Assembly (NCBI RefSeq): GCF_001704635.1
Contig: NZ_MAXF01000195.1
Span: 1-57,206, forward strand
Source: Streptomyces sparsogenes
GTDB lineage: Bacteria > Actinomycetota > Actinomycetes > Streptomycetales > Streptomycetaceae
DNA: 57,206 nt
Reading direction: 5' to 3'
The translations under genes and the position numbers were made by a program. Below the pieces are notes generated by a model. The model saw only the letters and a list, made by a program, of their open reading frames with translations. It ran no database searches and was not told the origin of the DNA. Positions 1 through 7,286 of this stretch are shown here, in pieces (the stretch's first letter is position 1; the number at the start of each line of letters is the position of its first letter).

Positions 1-2404
1 GCCGTTGCTGGGTCGGATCGCCGTGGTTGAGCTGGGTCGGATCGCCGTGGTTGAGCTGGGTCGGATCGCCATGGTTGAGCTGGGTCAGATCGCCGTGGTT
101 GAGTGCACCACTGAGCTTGGACTGTTCCTTCCGGAACTCCTCCTGCCGCTGCTGCTGTTGCCGCTGAAGCTCTTCCTGCCGCTTCTGCTGCTCCTCCTGG
201 GCCTTGTCCTGCCTCTGCTGGTACTCCTCCTGCTTCTGCTCGGCCTCCTTCTCCTTCTCCGCCTGCTTCTGCTCCTGCTCGTGGCGGATCTGCTCCTGCT
301 TCTTCTGCGCCTCCGCCTGCTTCTGCTCGGCCTGCTTCCGCTGCTCTTCCTGCTTGGCCTCCTGCTCCTGGCGGATGTGGTCCTGCTTGGCCTGCTGCTC
401 GGCCTGCTTCTGCTCGGCCTGCTTCCGCTGCTCTTCCTGCTTGGCCTCCTGCTCCTGGCGGATGTGGTCCTGCTTGGCCTGCTGCTCGGCCTGCTTCTGC
501 TCGGCCTCCTTCTCCTTCTCCGCCTGCTTCTGCTCCTGCTCCTGGCGGATCTGCTCCTGCTTCTTCTCCGCCTCCGCCTGCTTCTGCTCGGCCTCCTTCT
601 CCTTCTCCGCCTGCTTCTGCTCGGCTTCCTTCTCCTTCTGTGCCGCCTTCTCCTCGGCTTCCTTCTGCTTCGCCTCCTGCTCCTTCTCCTTGGCGGCCGC
701 CTTCTCCTCGGCTTCCTTCTCCTTCTGTGTCGCCTTTTCCTCGGCGGCCTTCTGCTTCGCCTCCTGCTCCTTCTCCTTGGCGGCCGCCTTCTCCTCGGCC
801 TCCTTCTCCTTCTTCTCCGCCGCGGCCTTTTCCACGGCGTACTTCTTGTCGGCCTCCTCCTTCTCCTTCGCGGCCTTGTCCTCCGCCTCCTTCTTGTCCT
901 CCTCGTACTTCTTCTCCGCCGCCGCCTTCTCCTTCGCGGCCTTGTCCTCCGCCTCCTTCTTGTCCTCCTCGTACTTCTTCTCCGCCGCCGCCTTCTCCTT
1001 CGCGGCCTTGTCCTCCGCCGCCTTCTTGTCGTCCTCGTACTTCTTCTCCGCCGCCTTCTTGTCGTCCTCGTACTTCTTCTCCGCCGCCGCCTTCTCCTTC
1101 GCGGCCTTGTCCTCGGCGTCCTTCTTTTCCTTGTACGCCTTGTCTTCCTGGAAGTTCTCCTCGATGCCCTTGTCGCCCTTGGTCCGGATGGAACCCAGAT
1201 CGAAGTGGGACGACCCCCAGGCGGTGGCGAGTTCCTTGAGCGCCGCCTCGGCCGGGTCGATCAGAAATTCCTTGACATCCTCCTCCCAGTTGGCGACCGC
1301 CTGATCGCCGACCTTCTTCCAGGTCTCCAGCTCCTTCATGTCGCCGTAATAGCGCTGAGGGCGATACATCCCGCTGTCCCAGGCGACCTGTGTGAAGTCC
1401 GACGTCGTGGTGTAGTCCCAGTAACCGCCGCCGCCGTAAGGGCTGTAGCTGTACTGGTAGTCGGCGTCGACCTGCGTCAGATTTCGGTCCCAGGTCTGAA
1501 TGGCGATCTGGGACAACAGGTCGACGAGATGCCGCAGCGGATTGCCATAGGACATGCTCCAGATGTCCCACTGGCTGACGAGTTTATCGGCCTGGGTCCT
1601 GAGGGCCTGTCCCGCTTTCCTGAGCGCCTTGCCCTGCTTGGACACCCCGCCGATGGCTTCCATGTCATCGGCATAATGACCGTACCGCCTGCCCAGCTCA
1701 TGAATGAGGTCCCAGAAGACGCCGGCCGCCTGCCCCTTCCACGCGTCGTTCTCGTCCCGGCCCACCTTTTCCTGCCACTCGGCCATGGTGGCGTTGCTGT
1801 CCCAGAAGAACTTCGCGACCCGGTCGAAGGCATCCGCCGCCATGTCGAAGGAGGCCAGGCGGACGCCCTTGTCGAGCGGGATGGGGGGCTCGCCGCCCCA
1901 GGAGAACCCGAGGGTTCCGTTCTCGTTCTCCACCAGGGCCTTCAGCGCCTTGCCCGTCCCGTACGCGTAACTGGTCAGGTCGAAGGTGTTCCAGGTCGTC
2001 CCGTTGTCGCTGGGCTTGAAGTGGCCGTCCTCCAGCTCCTTGCCGTACTTGCTCTTTCCCTCACCGCCCACGACCTCGCCGCGGTACGCCCCGTCGTCGC
2101 TCTTGGAGCCGAGCAGCGTGAAGCGGGCCTTGTAGTAATGGACGGTGCCGTCGTCGTTCGTGTAGAACGGGATGACGAAGTCGGTGTTGTTGATGTGCCA
2201 GCCGGCGTTTTCCGACAACCAGTCGAAGTCGGTGGCGTCGATGGTTGCGACGCTTTTCTGCTTGGTGATCTCCACCTTCATCTGCTTGATGCCGGCGTTG
2301 CCGACGATCTTGTCGAACAGGGTGTGCCTCGGGGGCCCTTCATACCCGGTGAAGAGCTTGACCGCTTTCAACCAGTAGTCGTCGTACTCTTTGTCATCGG
2401 CCAC
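1..2404 (-). CDS. WXG100-like long coiled-coil protein, putative type VII secretion substrate (partial, 3' end off window)
   Basis: Open frame reading leftward off the window edge; about 801 residues are visible. The GTG start is preceded by a GGAG Shine-Dalgarno sequence and an in-frame TGA lies just upstream. Residues 1 to about 410 look globular and contain a helical segment with AWKGQAAGVF near residue 220, similar to the AWxG turn of WXG100 proteins. From about residue 420 to 760 the sequence is an uninterrupted Ala/Glu/Lys/Gln-rich coiled coil with internally duplicated blocks. It is followed by four copies of LNHGDPTQ-type octapeptides. There is no signal peptide or membrane segment. 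Its place beside esx-like genes suggests a large ESX-exported protein or wall-spanning effector. The function is inferred from architecture and context only, and the C-terminus, where a toxin domain could sit, is not seen. Confidence 0.75.
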   Translation of the reverse strand, partial: MADDKEYDDYWLKAVKLFTGYEGPPRHTLFDKIVGNAGIKQMKVEITKQKSVATIDATDFDWLSENAGWHINNTDFVIPFYTNDDGTVHYYKARFTLLGSKSDDGAYRGEVVGGEGKSKYGKELEDGHFKPSDNGTTWNTFDLTSYAYGTGKALKALVENENGTLGFSWGGEPPIPLDKGVRLASFDMAADAFDRVAKFFWDSNATMAEWQEKVGRDENDAWKGQAAGVFWDLIHELGRRYGHYADDMEAIGGVSKQGKALRKAGQALRTQADKLVSQWDIWSMSYGNPLRHLVDLLSQIAIQTWDRNLTQVDADYQYSYSPYGGGGYWDYTTTSDFTQVAWDSGMYRPQRYYGDMKELETWKKVGDQAVANWEEDVKEFLIDPAEAALKELATAWGSSHFDLGSIRTKGDKGIEENFQEDKAYKEKKDAEDKAAKEKAAAEKKYEDDKKAAEKKYEDDKKAAEDKAAKEKAAAEKKYEEDKKEAEDKAAKEKAAAEKKYEEDKKEAEDKAAKEKEEADKKYAVEKAAAEKKEKEAEEKAAAKEKEQEAKQKAAEEKATQKEKEAEEKAAAKEKEQEAKQKEAEEKAAQKEKEAEQKQAEKEKEAEQKQAEAEKKQEQIRQEQEQKQAEKEKEAEQKQAEQQAKQDHIRQEQEAKQEEQRKQAEQKQAEQQAKQDHIRQEQEAKQEEQRKQAEQKQAEAQKKQEQIRHEQEQKQAEKEKEAEQKQEEYQQRQDKAQEEQQKRQEELQRQQQQRQEEFRKEQSKLSGALNHGDLTQLNHGDPTQLNHGDPTQLNHGDPTQQR
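8..103 (-). repeat. Four tandem 24-bp repeats encoding LNHGDPTQ octapeptides
   Basis: Four consecutive 24-bp units, differing at only a few bases, lie in frame in the leftward coding region. They translate as LNHGDPTQ with one DLTQ variant. The array may continue beyond the left edge, since the sequence is still in register at base 8. The near-identity at DNA level suggests recent expansion. Confidence 0.85.
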
Positions 2405-2476
2405 GGCGAGGCTGCTCCATCAGAAGGTGATCTACAAGCGAGGGGACCTACAGGCGACGTATCGGCTGGGCGGCGA

Positions 2477-2968
2477 CTATTTGTCCTTGTCCTTCCCGCC
2501 GCCGCTCTCCTCGTCCGCCGGGGTCGTCAGGTCGGCGTCGACATCCTCGAAGATGTCGACGAACTTCTGGCCGTCGATGGCGTCCAGGCTCTCACCCTGG
2601 GTCTTGAACAGGGAGTCGATGGTCTCCTCGAGGGCGTCGTCGATGTCCTTGAAGAGCGTCAGATGGCTCTCGAGGATCCCGTCGAGGGCCGTCACCAGAT
2701 CCACCACGGCCTCGTTGACCGCCTTCCCGTGCGTTCCCTCGTCCTCCGCCAGGAATCCGATCGCCAGCGGAAGGCGCGTGCCGAACGGGAGTCCGGGAAC
2801 GCCGTCGTCCTCCCCCTTCAGAGCCTTCATCGAGGGAATCGGCGGGGTCGCCGTGCTGTTCTCGGATACCGTTTTGAGCGACTTCCGGAAGTCCGCGAGA
2901 TCGACCTTCCGGAAATTCTCGAGCCACTCCTTGTTGAGCTGTGTCGGCGGCTGCTTCTTGTCGGCCAT
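2477..2968 (-). CDS. Type VII secretion system-associated protein
   Basis: Predicted protein of 163 residues with no signal peptide or membrane segment. It is acidic and mostly helical, with a hydrophilic Gly/Lys/Asp-rich tail. The N-terminal half has the pattern MADKKQPPTQLNKEWLENF, which resembles the small 'type VII secretion system-associated' proteins found next to esx genes in Streptomyces. The gene starts at ATG and ends 72 bp before the start of the long coiled-coil gene, so the two are probably co-transcribed. A chaperone or adaptor role for the neighbouring substrate is plausible, but no catalytic motif is visible. The family assignment is from memory of context and moderate in strength. 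Confidence 0.6.
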   Translation of the reverse strand: MADKKQPPTQLNKEWLENFRKVDLADFRKSLKTVSENSTATPPIPSMKALKGEDDGVPGLPFGTRLPLAIGFLAEDEGTHGKAVNEAVVDLVTALDGILESHLTLFKDIDDALEETIDSLFKTQGESLDAIDGQKFVDIFEDVDADLTTPADEESGGGKDKDK

Positions 2969-3065
2969 GCCCTCGCCCTTTCCCTACCTCACTGTCCGGA
3001 TGACACAGCGGGCGGCCGCTCCACGAGTCTCCCGACGTGGAACGGCCGCCCGCATGGCGCTGCGA

Positions 3066-3389
3066 TCAGCGGCCAATCTTCACGTCCTGCCAGCTCTGCG
3101 TCTGGCTGCGCTCGTTCTGCGTGTACAGGTCGCGGATGTGGTTGAGCGTCTGCGCGTTGTCGCCGAGCCACTTGCTCATGTTCGCGACGGCCTGGTTCCA
3201 GGCGGCCTGCTTCTCGTTGTAGGCCTCGCGGTCGTCACCTTCCCAGGACTGCTGGAGCGACTGGAGTTCGTCGTTGAGGCTGCTGATGATCTTCTCGATC
3301 TCGCGCGTCTGGAGGCGCATGTCGTCGACCGCGTTGTCGACGTGCGCATAGCTGACGTAAATGTATCCGTCAGACATGTTGTCGGGCAT
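3066..3389 (-). CDS. WXG100 family protein (EsxA/EsxB-like)
   Basis: A 107-residue helical-hairpin protein. The start is the ATG at 3389, giving MPDNMSDGYIYVSYAHV, because AGAAGAGG sits about 6 bases upstream; a longer open frame exists but has no supporting site. The central turn carries W-E-G inside LQQSWEGDDREAYNEKQAAW, the hallmark WXG motif between two amphipathic helices. Length is typical for Esx proteins. These small proteins are secreted as folded dimers by ESX systems. The next Esx-like gene upstream (start 3837) is 97 bp away in the same direction, which fits a heterodimer pair. The C-terminal YxxxD/E export signal is not clearly recognisable, although YTQNE is present near the end. 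Confidence 0.85.
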   Translation of the reverse strand: MPDNMSDGYIYVSYAHVDNAVDDMRLQTREIEKIISSLNDELQSLQQSWEGDDREAYNEKQAAWNQAVANMSKWLGDNAQTLNHIRDLYTQNERSQTQSWQDVKIGR

Positions 3390-3486
3390 CGCTGACCTCT
3401 TCTCACTGAGGGGCATGAAAACAGGGGAAGTTGTTCCGGCCCGCGTCGGCCGACGCCGGGCCGCTGGGGCCACCGGCCCCTGACGG

Positions 3487-3837
3487 TCACCGTCCGGCGG
3501 TGCTGCCCATCAGATTGTCGAAAATGGTCGCCGACTGGGAGTACGCCTGGTTGACGGCCTCGTTCGACGACCCCTGAGTCAAACCCTGTGCGGTGAGCGT
3601 GTCGTTGAGCTGGTTGATCATGTCCTGAAGGTTCTTGGAGATGATTTCCGCGTGCTCGTCCCAGGAGTCCAGCAGCTTCTGGAAAGCGCCACCGTCACTG
3701 CCCTGGAGGGCCGACATCATGCCGTGCTTCGTGTTCTCGACGTCCTGCCGACGGCTCTGGACACCCGAGAAGGCCATCTCGAGGGCCTGGATGCCGTTCC
3801 GTGTCGCCTGTTCTTCTGCCCGCTGCATACCCGACAT
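3487..3837 (-). CDS. Esx/WXG100-like partner protein with degenerate turn
   Basis: Predicted 116-residue all-helical protein. The start is the ATG at 3837 (MSGMQRAEEQATRNG), preceded by AAAGGGG at good spacing. Size and helix-turn-helix pattern match the WXG100 superfamily. At the position where W-x-G is expected, the sequence reads ALQGSDGGAFQ, so the tryptophan is absent; the only Trp is seven residues later in LDSWDEH. Position directly upstream of a canonical WEG-bearing Esx protein suggests the two form the secreted heterodimer. A promoter should lie in the 260 bp upstream, where a GGGA/TCCC element occurs at 4009-4024. Confidence 0.75.
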   Translation of the reverse strand: MSGMQRAEEQATRNGIQALEMAFSGVQSRRQDVENTKHGMMSALQGSDGGAFQKLLDSWDEHAEIISKNLQDMINQLNDTLTAQGLTQGSSNEAVNQAYSQSATIFDNLMGSTAGR

Positions 3838-4008
3838 GGGCGCTGCCCCTTTCCGGTGGATTTCCGCCGCCAGACCCGATGCACTGACGTGGCTTGCGTA
3901 ACCGGATGCGGAAGCACCGACATCCAGTTGGTCCAGACATGGATGGTAGGAGGACGACCGAGCGATGGGCAACGCTTACCGGGAAGAAACCCTGCACCAC
4001 ACAGGTTT

Positions 4009-4024
4009 CTGCAAATCTCCCTAG
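4009..4024 (-). promoter_or_regulatory. GGGA-NN-TCCC-like element upstream of the esx genes (divergent copy)
   Basis: On the minus strand this reads CTAGGGAGATTTGCAG. It matches 12 of 16 bases of the element found twice at 11464-11521 (CTAGGGAAATCCCCAG). It lies about 170 bp upstream of the esx start at 3837. Being partly degenerate, it is the weakest of the four copies. Confidence 0.35.
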
Positions 4025-4097
4025 TTTTAAGCGGCTTGCGCTGCTGACGTAAGCTCAGGCCATCCTCAAATGTCGATATACCGATGGTGAAGACGGC

Positions 4098-5570
4098 TCA
4101 TTGATCTGATTGGTTCAGCGCTTTCTTGTTGTTTTCACCACACGGTGTCGTCGTCGCCTTGCTCCGGCCGGCCATCGCGGCCGCCGGCGTCAGGTCCGGG
4201 CCCGTCGGCAGCATGGACAGCAGCGACGACGGCAGCCGCTGGGCCTCGCCCGTGGTGTAGCCCAGCGCCTCCAGCGACTTGGCCGTCGGTATCCGGTACT
4301 TCACCCCGCTGTCCGTCACCAGGTAGACCGTGCTGCCGACGTTCGAGCCGTCCGCGCCGAGGGTGTGCACCAGGGCGCCGCCGCCCGGGGACGTCACGAT
4401 GCGGTTGACCGTCACACAGGCCGGGGTCAGCCCCTCCGGGGCCGCCTGTGCGGCCGGGCCGAGTCGGTCGCTCGCGGCCAGGGTCACGCTGACCCGCGTA
4501 CCGTCGTCGCCGGACTGGATGCCCACGCACGGCGTCTCGTCCTGGCCCAGCTCCACCGCCTTCGGCGGGCTCGCGGGCAGGTCCTTGGTGGTGTCGGCGT
4601 CCTCGGCGCCGGGTGCCAGATGGCCGATCACCGCGTCGGCGCCCAGGGTGATGGTGCTGACCGCCCCGCCCGCGTACGCCTTCTCCTTGGTCTCCGGGTG
4701 GCCCAGGAGCAGCGCGGCGACGGTGGCGTTGACGGGGCTCAGCCCCTCCTTGCGCAGCACGTAGTACCGGGCGTCGCCACCGGGCGCGGCGACCTGGAAG
4801 ACCTGGCCGATCCTGGTGCTGCCACCGCCCAGGGAGGGTCCCTTGCCACCGCGCCGCGGGATGTCGGGGGCGGCCAGATCGGGTCCCGTGGGCAGCGAGT
4901 TGAGCAGCGCCGCCGACACCTTCACCGGGGTGCGGGAGGCGTAGCCGAGGGCTTCGCGGGCGCGGCCGCTGGTGTCCATGCGCAGCTTGCCGCCCCGCCA
5001 CACCAGGTAGTCGGCCTTGTCGGGCCCGGTGACCAGCAGCCCCTCGACGTCGCTGAGGCCTCTGCCGTCGATGTCCTCGCCGACGGCCACGGCGGTGGCG
5101 GTGGAGCCGTCGGTGGTGCCCGAGCACACCTGCCACGGGTCGGTGGTGAGGCTGCTCGGCAGGTCGTCGGGGGCTCCGATGATGCCGACGGGCGCGCCGT
5201 GCGGGGTGCCGCTGAGGGACTTGCCGCCCACGGAGGCGGTCTTCATCTTGCTGCCGAGGAGCAGCCGGGCCGAGGTGTAGTTGCGCACCGGGCGCAGCCG
5301 TCCGTCGAGGTACAGGTACCTGCCGCCGCTCTCCTTGTTGACCACCAGCGTGCCCTGGGCCCGCCAGGAGTTCTTCACACCGGGCTTGATCAGGCCGAAG
5401 ACGAAGGAGCCCGCGGCGATCAGGATCGCGATGATCACGCTGATGGCCACGCCCCGGTTGGTCCGGCCCTGGGGGCTCTCCGGGGCGTCGGGGTCGGCGC
5501 GCAGCATGCCCGAGGTGAGCCGCCCCATGATGAACATGTGCGCCTGGACCTGGTCGCGCTTGGACTGCAC
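4098..5570 (-). CDS. eccB: Type VII secretion protein EccB
   Basis: EccB is a single-pass membrane component of the ESX secretion machine with a large extracytoplasmic domain. The 490-residue product begins with a cytoplasmic segment typical of the family (MQSKRDQVQAHMFIMGRL) and has one membrane helix near residues 41-63. The extracellular domain contains repeated segments such as LLNSLPTGPDLAAP and LLSMLPTGPDLTPA, the internal repeats of EccB. Length matches the family. The start is GTG with GGAGGAAAC upstream. It lies 42 bp after eccD in the same direction, so the two are likely co-transcribed, and 260 bp before the esx genes. Confidence is high from full-length similarity of pattern and neighbours. 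Confidence 0.93.
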   Translation of the reverse strand: MQSKRDQVQAHMFIMGRLTSGMLRADPDAPESPQGRTNRGVAISVIIAILIAAGSFVFGLIKPGVKNSWRAQGTLVVNKESGGRYLYLDGRLRPVRNYTSARLLLGSKMKTASVGGKSLSGTPHGAPVGIIGAPDDLPSSLTTDPWQVCSGTTDGSTATAVAVGEDIDGRGLSDVEGLLVTGPDKADYLVWRGGKLRMDTSGRAREALGYASRTPVKVSAALLNSLPTGPDLAAPDIPRRGGKGPSLGGGSTRIGQVFQVAAPGGDARYYVLRKEGLSPVNATVAALLLGHPETKEKAYAGGAVSTITLGADAVIGHLAPGAEDADTTKDLPASPPKAVELGQDETPCVGIQSGDDGTRVSVTLAASDRLGPAAQAAPEGLTPACVTVNRIVTSPGGGALVHTLGADGSNVGSTVYLVTDSGVKYRIPTAKSLEALGYTTGEAQRLPSSLLSMLPTGPDLTPAAAMAGRSKATTTPCGENNKKALNQSDQ

Positions 5571-5583
5571 TGTGCGTTTCCTC

Positions 5584-5617
5584 CGGTTCGGGCGGTCAGC
5601 CGGTTCGGGCGGTCAGC
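5584..5617. repeat. 17-bp tandem duplication covering the eccD stop codon
   Basis: Two exact adjacent copies of CGGTTCGGGCGGTCAGC occupy 5584-5600 and 5601-5617. The second contains the eccD stop codon (TCA on the plus strand at 5613-5615), so the 3' end of the gene has been duplicated in tandem. Confidence 0.85.
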
Positions 5618-7013
5618 CGTTCAGGCCGCGCAGGGCGCTGTACACCCCGAGCACCCACAGGGCCAGCGGCAGCAGGGCGACGGCGGCGGCGGTGTGCAGG
5701 ATCTCCGCCGCCCGGCCCCAGTACGGCACGAGCCGTCGCCCGGGCACGGTCCAGGAGGCGATGGCGATGCCCGCGGTGGCGGCGAGCAGGCCGGCGGCCA
5801 GCAGCAGCCGGCGGTCCGGCGAGTAGGACAGGGCGTCGAACAGGACCAGGAGGAGGTAACCTCCGGCCCCGGGGAGGAAGAGCGAAAGCCGCTGCCATAC
5901 GTTCCCCAGGCCGCGTCCGTGCAGCAACAGCAGCAGCGAGAGCACGACGGCCATGATGACCTCGGGCAGTCCGCCGTCGTGGGTGAGGACGGCCAGGCAG
6001 GCGGCGCAGACGGCGCCCACGGCTCCGTACAGCGAGCTCATCCATCCGTCGGCGAGCACCGCGCGGGCGGCGACCACCGAGGTGGTGTGCGGCTCGATGC
6101 CCTCCTGGAGCTGCTGGGCGTTGGTCGGCAGTGGCGGCATGCGCATGCCGGACATCCGGAAGGCCAGCGAGGGGACGAACGCGCCGAGGACGACGGCCAC
6201 CAGGGCGAGGATGCCGGCCACATGGGCCGGCCCCAGGTCGGTGATGACCATCAGGGCCCCGGCGAGGGTGCCGAAGCCCATGACCACGGCGAGGCCGAGG
6301 TAGAGCGCGGGGAAGGCGCCCACGGCGGCGAGCGCGACGATGGCGCCGCCCGCGCCCGCGGCGCAGGCGGCCAGCATCCGGGCGCCCAGGACCTCGTGGC
6401 TGTGCGGGCCGCCGAGGTCTCCTCCGGGCAGCAGCCATCCGGCGAGCGCCAGGTAGGGGCCGACCATGAAGCCGAGGACCGCGCCGGCGGCGGCGTCGCC
6501 CACCGCGCGGCTGGCCGAGCCCGCCCCGGCGAGCAGCAGCACTCCGGCCGCCGCCGCGCACAGCGCCCGCAGACCGGGCGAGCCGCCGGGCAGGGCGAGC
6601 ACGGTGAGCCCGGCCACCAGGGCGGTCACCGCGAAGCCGCGCAGCAGCCGGGTGCTGGCCACCGGGGACCAGCCGTGCGGGCGGTCCTGCATGGTGGTGG
6701 AGATGCCGTCCACCAGGTCGTCGAGGTGGACCTCGGGGAGTGCGTCGATGCGCGGCCGGAGGTAGATCGTCTCGCCGTCGCGCAGGTCGTAGGAGTCGAG
6801 GGTGCGCTCCTCGTCCATCGGTTCGCCGCCGAGGCGTTGCAGCACCCAGCCGCCGTGGCCGACTCCGGTCTCCGCGAGGTCGTCGCCGCCGTAGCCGAGG
6901 ACGGCGGGCAGCAGGTCGGCCACCGGGACGTCCGAGGGCACCGCGAGGTCGATGGCCTTGGTCGGCGCGCGTACGGTCAGGCGGCACAGACCGGCCACCT
7001 GGTTATCAGTCAT
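5613..7013 (-). CDS. eccD: Type VII secretion integral membrane protein EccD
   Basis: The 466-residue product has a ubiquitin-like N-terminal domain (about residues 8-90, beginning LCRLTVRAPTKAIDLAVPSDVPV). This is followed by a linker and about eleven hydrophobic helices from residue 125 to the end, the standard EccD layout forming the ESX membrane channel. The start is the ATG at 7013. The gene diverges from eccC across a 273-bp intergenic region that must hold promoters for both directions, and eccB follows downstream. Family recognition is strong from the combined YukD-like domain plus eleven membrane segments. Confidence 0.93.
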   Translation of the reverse strand: MTDNQVAGLCRLTVRAPTKAIDLAVPSDVPVADLLPAVLGYGGDDLAETGVGHGGWVLQRLGGEPMDEERTLDSYDLRDGETIYLRPRIDALPEVHLDDLVDGISTTMQDRPHGWSPVASTRLLRGFAVTALVAGLTVLALPGGSPGLRALCAAAAGVLLLAGAGSASRAVGDAAAGAVLGFMVGPYLALAGWLLPGGDLGGPHSHEVLGARMLAACAAGAGGAIVALAAVGAFPALYLGLAVVMGFGTLAGALMVITDLGPAHVAGILALVAVVLGAFVPSLAFRMSGMRMPPLPTNAQQLQEGIEPHTTSVVAARAVLADGWMSSLYGAVGAVCAACLAVLTHDGGLPEVIMAVVLSLLLLLHGRGLGNVWQRLSLFLPGAGGYLLLVLFDALSYSPDRRLLLAAGLLAATAGIAIASWTVPGRRLVPYWGRAAEILHTAAAVALLPLALWVLGVYSALRGLNG

Positions 7014-7286
7014 CGGGCTGGCTCACGCTTCTTCCGGGGGTCTGCGAAGGGGGTTCCCGGGTTTCCGTTGTGAACGGAGTGGTGGGGGACGGATGACGCT
7101 GGCAAGGCAACAGGATATGTATGTGCCACGCGTGTCTCCGTAAGGGTGCACATTACTTGCCCCGTCCATGGACTGGTATACCGGATCGCACAGTTGTTGT
7201 TTTCCGGTGGTCTGTGCGGACGCGACGATACGCCACCGACCGAGAGCGTTGCCCCCACCGTTGTCCCACCGTGAGGAGACCATTCC

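Noticed and set aside
8..103. Tandem 24-bp repeats considered as a CRISPR array
   Set aside because: The units are contiguous with no spacers and stay in frame with the coding region.
5..3145. 1046-codon plus-strand open frame rich in Leu/Leu-Leu repeats
   Set aside because: It is the exact reverse complement frame of the leftward coiled-coil gene (Gln/Lys/Glu codons read as Leu/Phe) and has no start context or domain.
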